A DNA stretch of 64,000 nucleotides, taken from NCBI RefSeq assembly GCF_016888135.1, contig NZ_JACSWB010000135.1, positions 52,292 through 116,291 on the forward strand, read 5' to 3'. Source of the DNA: Leptolyngbya sp. CCY15150 (GTDB lineage: Bacteria; Cyanobacteriota; Cyanobacteriia; RECH01). Below the pieces are notes generated by a model. It saw only the letters and a list, made by a program, of their open reading frames with translations. It was not told the origin of the DNA and searched no databases. A program made the position numbers and the translations under genes. Each line of letters opens with the position of its first letter. Position 1 is the first letter of the stretch. Below, piece by piece: positions 1 through 7,100 of this stretch.

Positions 1-214
1 TGCCGCTAATCGTCAAGCCTCGGGCGTCACTGCCGTCGATGGTGATGTTTTTACCAGCGGCAATGGTGAGGGTATTGCGCAGGGTGATGGTTTGATTGGC
101 GAGTCTTGAGGAAAACCGAATGGTGTCGCCAGATCTAGCCCTGGCGATCGCGTTGCGTAGAGATCCAGCCGTGGTGGTATCTGCGGCTCTGGTGACGATA
201 AAGGTTGTTGGCAT
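1..214 (-). CDS. Beta-helix surface protein, N-terminal fragment (runs off left edge)
   Basis: Reading the reverse strand from an ATG at 214 gives a protein that begins MPTTFIVTRAADTTTAG and continues SLRNAIARARSGDTIRF and then NTLTIAAGKNITIDGSDA before leaving the window. This pattern (short beta strand, threonine-rich turn, SLR-AI helix, then IxIDG repeats) is typical of the start of large cyanobacterial secreted proteins with a right-handed parallel beta-helix, often followed by Calx-beta or haemolysin-type calcium repeats. The frame stays open upstream to a stop near 365, so an alternative ATG at 319 is possible, but the upstream residues look unlike the family. No Shine-Dalgarno is visible. 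Only the first 71 residues are present, so function (probably cell-surface or secreted) is an inference. Confidence 0.6.
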   Translation of the reverse strand, partial: MPTTFIVTRAADTTTAGSLRNAIARARSGDTIRFSSRLANQTITLRNTLTIAAGKNITIDGSDARGLTISG

Positions 215-673
215 AATGATGAAGGTCAGAAATGGTGGATCAAAACAACTGGATGCGGTCAGGTATGTAGACCATGAGGACGTTATGGGGGCAACTTGTC
301 TAGGGACGGGCAAGGCCATGCCTAAGTTTCCATAGAGATCTGGCGATCGCTTTCCCGCTCTTGTCTATTAGGTGTTCTGATATTTGGCTTGGCAACCGGA
401 GAAATGATGGCGTTTTGTGAAAAAAACCTAGATTTTTCAGTAATTTTCCGGATAGATTAGATGCGTGATCAAGCCCGATCGGGTAGTATCACCGTCTAAA
501 TCTCATAACCGCGCTGTGTGTCGTAGCTGCCGATAGCGATCGCCTTCCCCTAATGCGTTCTACTTGATCGCTCTTCCTCATGGTTCCCCGTTTGCCCCCA
601 GGTTGCACAGCGGGGGAACTTCTCCTACACTAATAGTTAGCTTTACTAATTGTTTGCTTAGCAATCTAACCAG
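215..673. other. Intergenic region upstream of the marR gene
   Basis: About 460 bases between the divergent beta-helix gene and the MarR gene. It contains a 10-base palindrome CCCGATCGGG at 474-483, an A-rich stretch near 420, and the putative MarR operator described separately at 637-664. No convincing small gene or RNA was seen. Confidence 0.5.
637..664. promoter_or_regulatory. Candidate MarR operator (two small inverted repeats)
   Basis: Directly upstream of the marR start there are two neighbouring dyads: TTAG-N5-CTAA at 637-649 and TTGCT-T-AGCAA at 654-664. MarR-family dimers usually bind such short AT-rich palindromes overlapping their own promoter, so autoregulation together with the downstream transporter is inferred. 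The arms are short and could occur by chance. Confidence 0.4.
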
Positions 674-1120
674 ATGCCCACCCAAACCATGACCCCAGAC
701 CAATGTGCCGTAGACGTGCTCACCGTCATACCGGTGGTTACGCGATGGTTGCGGGCCGAGATGCGGCATCAGGGGCAGCCCCATCTGTCCCTCTCCCAAC
801 TGCGGGTGCTCCACTTTCTCCACCGCCGTCCCCAGTCCTCCCTATCGGAACTAGCAGACTACCTAGACGTGACCCGGCCCACCATGTCGGTGATGGTCGA
901 TCGCCTGGTGCAGCGGGGCTGGGTGCATCGCCAAGACGACGTCCGGGAGCGTCGGCGCATTGCCCTGACGCTGACGGAGGCCGGCACCGCCCAGCTTGAG
1001 CAGGTCTATGGCGCAACCCTCACCCAGATCTCCCAGCGCCTCCAGTCTCTCTCCACCGATCAATGTCAGCAGGTGGTGGCGGGGCTATCGGTTTTGTCCA
1101 GCGTGTTTGCAGAATCCTAG
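674..1120 (+). CDS. MarR-family transcriptional regulator
   Basis: A 148-residue winged-helix regulator of usual MarR length. Residues 38-55 form the first DNA-binding helix region (SLSQLRVLHFLHRRP). The helix-turn-helix follows, with recognition helix around 66-82 (VTRPTMSVMVDRLVQRG), and the wing carries the family signature D-x-R-E-R-R at 89-94. Flanking helices supply the dimer interface. The start ATG at 674 lies just after two small palindromes that may be its operator. The downstream neighbours are an ABC-2 exporter ATPase and permease on the same strand, about 55 bases away, so the protein probably represses this exporter and releases it on binding a small hydrophobic ligand. The ligand cannot be told from sequence. 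Confidence 0.85.
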   Translation: MPTQTMTPDQCAVDVLTVIPVVTRWLRAEMRHQGQPHLSLSQLRVLHFLHRRPQSSLSELADYLDVTRPTMSVMVDRLVQRGWVHRQDDVRERRRIALTLTEAGTAQLEQVYGATLTQISQRLQSLSTDQCQQVVAGLSVLSSVFAES

Positions 1121-1158
1121 GTCGTGCTTGCCCACGCTCTAGGTGTCAATCATTTTTC

Positions 1159-1164
1159 AGGAGG
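1159..1164 (+). promoter_or_regulatory. Ribosome binding site that sets the exporter ATPase start
   Basis: AGGAGG at 1159-1164 lies 11 bases before the ATG at 1176. The upstream in-frame GTG at 1143 precedes this site, so the ATG at 1176 is preferred. Confidence 0.65.
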
Positions 1165-1175
1165 ACAGGTCAACC

Positions 1176-1979
1176 ATGTCGATTGTGGCCATCCACGAAT
1201 TAACCAAACAGTTTGGCTCCCACCGGGCGGTGGATCAGTTGAGCCTATCCGTTGAACCGGGAGAAATTTTCGGACTGCTGGGCCCCAACGGGGCCGGGAA
1301 AAGTACTCTGGTCAAGGTGTTAACCACCCTGCTATCTCCCACCTCCGGCCAGGCTTTGGTAGCAGGCTATGATATCCGTCGCCAAACCGTGGCCGTGCAG
1401 CGCACCATTGGCTATGTGCCCCAATCCTTATCCGTGGATGGTACTCTGACGGGCTACGAAAATATGCTGATTATCTCCAAGCTCTACGGCGTGCCCCGGC
1501 GGCAGCGACTGGAGCGGATTCGTCTGGCACTGCACTATGTTGGTCTCGATAGCGTCGCCCATCGGTTGGTCAATACCTATTCTGGCGGTATGATCCGACG
1601 GCTGGAAATTGCCCAGGCTACCCTACACCATCCAGCGATCTTATTTTTAGATGAACCCACGGTCGGTCTAGATCCGGTGGCTCGGAAATCCATGTGGGAT
1701 CTGATTCTTCAGTTGCGCCACGATCACAACACCACGGTTTTTCTCACCACCCATTTTATGGACGAGGCCGATGAACTCTGCGATCGCCTCGCCATTCTGT
1801 ACCACGGGCAGCAGGTGGCGATCGGCACTCCGGCTCAGCTTAAGGCCAGCGTACCCATGCCCAACGCTACTTTAGATGACGTTTTTATCCACTACACCCA
1901 AGACCACTGTACTACTGACGAGGAGAGCAGCTACCATGACACATCCGCAACCCGTCGAACTGCACGGCGGCTTAGCTAA
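1176..1979 (+). CDS. ABC-2 type exporter, ATP-binding subunit (DrrA/CcmA-like)
   Basis: A 267-residue ATPase of the DrrA/NodI type that powers an ABC-2 exporter. Visible motifs are Walker A GPNGAGKST (36-44), Q-loop Q83, signature YSGGM (135-139), Walker B ILFLDE (155-160) and switch histidine H193 (LTTHFMDEADELCD). The degenerate signature SGGM followed by RRLEIA is normal for this subfamily. The start at 1176 is chosen because AGGAGG sits 11 bases upstream. The C-terminus overlaps the permease gene by 44 bases, so the two are co-translated. It lies in one transcription unit with the MarR gene. The substrate is unknown; drugs, lipids or polyketides are typical for the family. Confidence 0.9.
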   Translation: MSIVAIHELTKQFGSHRAVDQLSLSVEPGEIFGLLGPNGAGKSTLVKVLTTLLSPTSGQALVAGYDIRRQTVAVQRTIGYVPQSLSVDGTLTGYENMLIISKLYGVPRRQRLERIRLALHYVGLDSVAHRLVNTYSGGMIRRLEIAQATLHHPAILFLDEPTVGLDPVARKSMWDLILQLRHDHNTTVFLTTHFMDEADELCDRLAILYHGQQVAIGTPAQLKASVPMPNATLDDVFIHYTQDHCTTDEESSYHDTSATRRTARRLS

Positions 1980-2772
1980 TCAACGGCTGTCTGGCTTTAG
2001 CGTCCAGGAATTTATCGCTAAGACGTTAGTGGCAGCGGAGCTAGATATTCGCAAACTGCGCCATGATCCATTCCAGTTGCTGATGCGGGCGGTGCAGCCT
2101 GTTATGTGGCTGATTATTTTTGGGCAGGTGTTTACCGAAGTGCGCGGCATTTCAACTGGCGATCTACCTTATCTAGACTTTATGACGCCGGGTATTTTGG
2201 CCCAGAGTGTTTTATTTCTATCGGTTTTTACCGGCCTGTTAGTAATCTGGGAAAAAGATCTGGGGATTTTACATAAGCTGATGGTCAGTCCGGCCCCGAA
2301 GTCGGCCTTGGTGTTGGGGAAGGCGATCGGGGTGGGGGTGCGGTGTCTCTCTCAGGTGATTGTTATCTATGGGGTATCGATACTGTTGGGGGTGAATCTT
2401 AACTGGCATCCCGTTGCCTTACTCGGCGTGGCGAGCATTGTCATGCTGGGTGCGGCTTCCTTTTCGACGTTGTCGCTGATGGTGGCCTGCTGGGCCCAAA
2501 CCCATGAACGGGTGGTGGGAGCTGGGCAATTGATGACCATGCCGCTGTTTTTTGCCAGCAATGCCATTTATCCGATCTCGATTATGCCGCCGTGGCTACA
2601 GATGCTGTCGCGGATTAACCCGCTGACCTATATGGTCGATGCCCTGCGTAGCTTGATGCTGGTGTCTCAGGTGGCGGAGTATGGGCTATGGCTCGATTTT
2701 GCCATCTTGATCGGACTCACCGCCATCCTCACAGCGGCCTGCGGTCGGCTCTATCCTCGCTTGGTACAGTAG
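1936..2772 (+). CDS. ABC-2 type exporter, permease subunit
   Basis: A 278-residue membrane protein of the ABC-2 transporter family, partner of the ATPase just upstream. The N-terminus (EFIAKTLVAAELDIRKLRHD) is the usual amphipathic region, followed by about six hydrophobic segments. These include VQPVMWLIIFGQVFT, the MTPGILAQSVLFLSVFTGL segment and the C-terminal ILIGLTAILTAACGRLYPR. The motif INPLTYMVDALR near residue 235 is diagnostic for DrrB-like permeases. The start at 1936 is preceded by GAGGAGAG; an upstream in-frame start at 1876 would lie deeper inside the ATPase gene and lacks a ribosome site. Predicted role: export of a small amphipathic molecule across the cytoplasmic membrane under MarR control. 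Confidence 0.88.
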   Translation: MTHPQPVELHGGLANQRLSGFSVQEFIAKTLVAAELDIRKLRHDPFQLLMRAVQPVMWLIIFGQVFTEVRGISTGDLPYLDFMTPGILAQSVLFLSVFTGLLVIWEKDLGILHKLMVSPAPKSALVLGKAIGVGVRCLSQVIVIYGVSILLGVNLNWHPVALLGVASIVMLGAASFSTLSLMVACWAQTHERVVGAGQLMTMPLFFASNAIYPISIMPPWLQMLSRINPLTYMVDALRSLMLVSQVAEYGLWLDFAILIGLTAILTAACGRLYPRLVQ

Positions 2773-2804
2773 GCGATCGCCCCTCCCTAATATACCAACG
2801 CTCA

Positions 2805-2855
2805 GATTGCCCTCACCCCAAACCCCTCTCCCAGAGCGGGAGAGGGGCTTCAAGC
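2805..2855 (+). repeat. Partial copy of the CCCTCA-hairpin intergenic repeat
   Basis: Contains a perfect 10-base stem CCCCTCTCCC (2823-2832) and GGGAGAGGGG (2838-2847) with a 5-base loop, preceded by GATTGCCCTCACCCCAAA. The same block occurs in the 141-bp repeat copies at 33511 and 60775. It lies 3' to the exporter permease and could act as a transcript end, but no U-tract follows. Confidence 0.6.
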
Positions 2856-2914
2856 CATAAATTTATGCCCCTATGTTCTGGAGAAATGTTCTGGAGAATG
2901 GGTAGGAGACGTTC

Positions 2915-4123
2915 CTAAACTCCAGGGCTAGCGGACAGCAACCGACCATCAACTGTCCAGAGGCGTAGGGTTTGGGTGTCGTCTAGGGTAGCGATCGCTT
3001 CTCCGCTGGGGGCAAAGGCAACGGCCGGGCTACCCTGATGGCCTTCTAACTGCGCGATGGGATTCCCTGCCCGATCCCAGATCAGGACTGTGCCATTATC
3101 TTGGCTGAGCGCGAGTAGGTGACCCTGGGGGCTGAAGGCCAGGTGGTCTACCTCGGTGCCATCTGAGCTGGCAATGGGGGTGCCGTCTACCTGCCACAGG
3201 TGGGCGGTGCCGATGCCGTCTAGGGTGGCGATCGCGCGGCCATCGGGGCTGAAGTGGATGTGATCAATCCAAGATGGGTGCTCTAGGGTGGCGATGGCCT
3301 GGCCTGTCATCGTCCACAGTTGGACGGCGGGGTCGAAGGTGGCATAGGTGGCGATCGCGTCTCCGCTGGGACTAGGAACCATGTCTATAATCCAGTCTTG
3401 ATGGCCGTCTAGGGTGGCGATCTGGGTGCCGGTGGTGTCCCAAAGTTTGACGACTGGGGAACGGCTGCGGGTGGCGATCGCGCTTCCGGTTGGATTCAGG
3501 GCTAGGTCGGAGATGTGCAGGTGGGGCACGAGGAACTGGGGACGTTCTAGGGCGATGATCAGGGTGCCGGTGCTGTCCCAGAGTTGGGTGGTGCCGTCGC
3601 TGTGCAGGGTGGCGATCGCTTGACCGTTGGCGCTAAAGACCAGTTGCTGGACGGGGCGATCGGGGCCGCTGAGCTGGGCGATGGTGCTGCCGGTGATGTC
3701 GAGTAGGTGGGTGGTGCCGTCGGCATGGCCCAGGGCGATCGCTTCGTCTATGGGGCTGAGGGCAACGGTTGTAATGGGACTGGAAGGTTCTACGATGGTT
3801 GGCTGGCGGTGTTGGAGATCCCAGATCTGGAGCTGGGTGGGGTCGTAGATGAGCAGGCGATCGCTGCCCGCATTCCAGACTATCTGGGCGTCGGGGGCAA
3901 CGTCGAGCTGGGCGATGGCGGTGCCGTCGGGATCCCATAGGCGGATGGGGCCGTTGGGGGAATGGGTGATCAGGGTATTGCTGGGATGCCAGATGATGTC
4001 GCCGCTGGGGTCTTCGTCCATCGCAAAAATGGCTAGGAGCGGTGCGGCTGGCTGCGGGGTTTGGGGGGGAAGGCTAGGGCCGGCGAGGAGGGGCAGGGTG
4101 AGTAGGAGGGCGGGAAAGGTCAT
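2915..4123 (-). CDS. Exported WD40-repeat protein
   Basis: A 402-residue protein with an N-terminal hydrophobic stretch (FPALLLTLPLLAGPSLP) that looks like a signal peptide or anchor. It is followed by about eight WD40-type repeats of roughly 40 residues, each ending in a form of LWD-x-x-GT-x-IA-x-L. This is enough for a single 7- or 8-bladed propeller. The repeats resemble those of the large NTPase-WD40 protein encoded 63 bases upstream on the same strand (GTxIAxLEGHQ consensus), so the two genes probably share an operon and possibly an origin by partial duplication. WD40 propellers act as protein-binding platforms; no catalytic domain is present. Whether it is periplasmic or membrane-tethered depends on cleavage of the hydrophobic segment. 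Confidence 0.8.
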   Translation of the reverse strand: MTFPALLLTLPLLAGPSLPPQTPQPAAPLLAIFAMDEDPSGDIIWHPSNTLITHSPNGPIRLWDPDGTAIAQLDVAPDAQIVWNAGSDRLLIYDPTQLQIWDLQHRQPTIVEPSSPITTVALSPIDEAIALGHADGTTHLLDITGSTIAQLSGPDRPVQQLVFSANGQAIATLHSDGTTQLWDSTGTLIIALERPQFLVPHLHISDLALNPTGSAIATRSRSPVVKLWDTTGTQIATLDGHQDWIIDMVPSPSGDAIATYATFDPAVQLWTMTGQAIATLEHPSWIDHIHFSPDGRAIATLDGIGTAHLWQVDGTPIASSDGTEVDHLAFSPQGHLLALSQDNGTVLIWDRAGNPIAQLEGHQGSPAVAFAPSGEAIATLDDTQTLRLWTVDGRLLSASPGV

Positions 4124-4186
4124 GGGGGAATAGACGGAATGCGATCGCGGCTTAACTACAGTGGAACGGGATGAATTTCGGCATCG

Positions 4187-7100
4187 TTAGGGATCGCGGG
4201 GGGGAATATTGCACATAGCGCGATCGCTCTCGGTCACGTCGGGGCTGTGAATGAGGTAGCTGCGCAAGCGACGACAGGCCCGGGCCAACAGGCTGTCAAT
4301 ATCCTGATCTACGGGCCACATAGTCACCCGTTCATGAGCAAGGTTTTCACCCATGAGGGCATTGCCGGGCTGAATCATCCACATATGGCTCCAGTCTGGG
4401 GCAAATCTTGCCAACCGTCCTTCATACTGGGCAATTTGCTGACCATTGAGCGTCCAAATACGCGTCGTGCGATCTCTACTACTTGTGGCAACAATGGTGC
4501 TGTCTGGGCTAAACTCCACCCGACTGATCGAGGACTGATGCCCCTCCAGTACTGCTAATAGGTTGCCAGATAAATCCCATAGGTGCACTGTACCATCCCA
4601 GCCACCTGTAGCAATGGTTTGACCGTCCGGGCTAAACTCCACCTGCCAGACAGGATCTTGATGTCCCTCCAACGCCGCCACAAGGTTACCCGATAAGTCC
4701 CAAAGCCTTGCTGTACCATCATCGCTACCTGTAGCAATGGTTTTTCCATCAGGACTAAATTCCACTACCTGAGTCCAGTCCTGATGTCCCTCTAGTACTG
4801 CCAAGGGATTGCCTGATAAGTCCCAAAGTCTTGCTGTGCCATCACCACTGCCTGTAGCGATGGTTTGACCATCTGGGCTGAAGACGACCTCACTAACCCA
4901 GTCCTGATGTCCTTCCAGCACAGCTAAGGGGTTGCCAGATAAATCCCAAAGCCTTATTGTTTCATCATCGCTACGTGTAGCAATGGTTTGACCATCCGGG
5001 CTAAACACTATTCCATCAACTGTGTTTTGATGTCCCTCTAAGCTTGCCAAGGGCTTACCTGATAAGTCCCAAAGCCTAACTGTATTAGAGTCATCCGTAA
5101 TGGCAATGACGCTGCTATCTGGGCTGAACGCGACTGTTATCCATCTGCCTTGATCTTGATATCCCTCTAGCACCGTTAAGAGTTTACCTGACTGATCCCA
5201 TAGTCGCACTGCTTCAGAGCTGTCTGTAGTGGCAATCGTGCTGCTGTCTGGACTGAATACTAGGCTTACCCTATCCTGATGTCCCTCCAATGTTGCTAGG
5301 AGGTTGCCCGATAAATCCCACAGCCGTGCCGTGCCATCATCACTACCTGTGGCGATGATTTTGTCGTCTGGGCTGAACACTACCTGCCTGATCTTGTCCT
5401 GATGTCCCTCTAGCACTGCCAAGGGTTTATCTGATAAATCCCAAGCTCTTATCGTATAACTGTTATAGCTACTTGTAACAACAGTTGTACCATCCGAGCT
5501 AAACACTATCTGATCAACACTGAACTGATATCCCCTCAGCACGGCCAGTGGAGCACCTGTTACATTCCACAGATGCACTGCGCCGAAGCTGCTTGTAGCG
5601 ATGGTTGTGCCACTCGGGCTAAACACTATTTGATTAACACCGGTCTGATGTCCTTCCAAAACGGCTAAGCGAGTGCCCTCCAAGTTCCACAAACGCGCGG
5701 TGCCATCGTAGCTTCCTGTAGCAATAGTTTCTCCATCTGGACTAAATACGACCTGACTGACTTCGGCTTGATGTCCTTCCAGTACTGCCAAAGAATTGCC
5801 CGATAAGTCCCACAGGCGCACAGTGCCATCGCTGCTTCCTGTAGCAATAGTTTCTCCATCTGGGCTAAATACGACCTGTCTGACTTCAGCTTGATGTCCT
5901 TCCAGCACTGCCAAGGGATTGCCCGATAAATCCCACAGGCGCGCTGTGTTATCTTCACCATGAGTGGCGATCGCATCCCCATCGGGACTAAACACCACCT
6001 GACTGATGCCCCCCTCATTCCCCCCTATGCGGGCCAGTTCATTGCCCTCCAAATCCCACAGTCGCACTATTCCATCTTCACCACAGGTGGCGATCGCATC
6101 CCCATCAGAACTAAACTCCACCTGATTGCTGCCCCCCTCCTTCCCTTCTATGCGGGCCAGTTCATTGCCCTCCAAATCCCACAGTCGTACTGTGCCATCT
6201 TCACCACGGGTGGCGATCGCATCCCCATCGGGACTAAACTCTACCTGCCAGATGCTCCCCTCGTGTCCTTCCATTTGAACCAGTTCATTGCCGTTTAAGT
6301 CCCACAGCCGTATCTTGCCATTCTCGTCGCTGGTGACAATTATCTTTCTATCAGGGCTAAACTCCACCTGATTGACGACCCCCTCATGTCCTTCCATGCG
6401 GGCCAGTTCATTCCCTTCCAAATCCCACAGATGTGCCGTTCCATCTTCTCCGCCTGTGGCGATCGTTTGTTCATCTGGGTTAAACGCCACAGTTGGAACA
6501 TTTTTCTCACCTACTTCAAGCCGGATTTCTCGAATTTGAGCGAGGCTGGTTTGGGTAGTGAACAAGGGGCTGTGGGCAGGATAGCCGTTCAGATTCTGAA
6601 TGTTATGTACCTGGGTCAGGCGCTGAAGATCATACAGGGCACGGGTCGCCAAGAGCAACGCCTCGGTTTGCTGGAATGAAAAGCGATTTTGGGCCGCCAC
6701 CCCAGCACGTTCAAGTTGCGTCGCTTCACGAGCCAAGGTCAAGTTACGATTTCCGCGATACACAATGGACGACGTGAGCACGCTGGACAAAACGAAGATG
6801 GCAATCCCCGCTACTGACCACCGAGTTGCTTGCCGTTGGGCCTGCCCTAAAATCTGCTTCGCGTTTTTGAGTTCTTTCTGAGTGGCTAAATTTTCTTGCT
6901 CCAGAGCCTCTAACCGCTCCTTCAAATGTTCTACATCACTCCGACGCTGCCGCTGAATCAGTTCCGCGATGTAGTCATGCACCAACTGATAGCGATCCTG
7001 CGGTTCCTCCGGCAAATACATCACCAGCCCCGACCCACAGGCCACCCGCAACACCAGATCCAACGGCTCCGTCGGTTCCGTCTCCTCCTCCGTCTCCGGC

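Noticed and set aside
4555..6480. Regular direct repeats considered as a CRISPR array
   Set aside because: The period is about 123 bases, the units are coding WD40 repeats in frame, and there are no unique spacers.
4247..6679. Several forward-strand open frames opposite the WD40 region
   Set aside because: They mirror the repeats of the reverse-strand gene, have no ribosome sites and give low-complexity proteins; they are shadows of the WD40 repeats.
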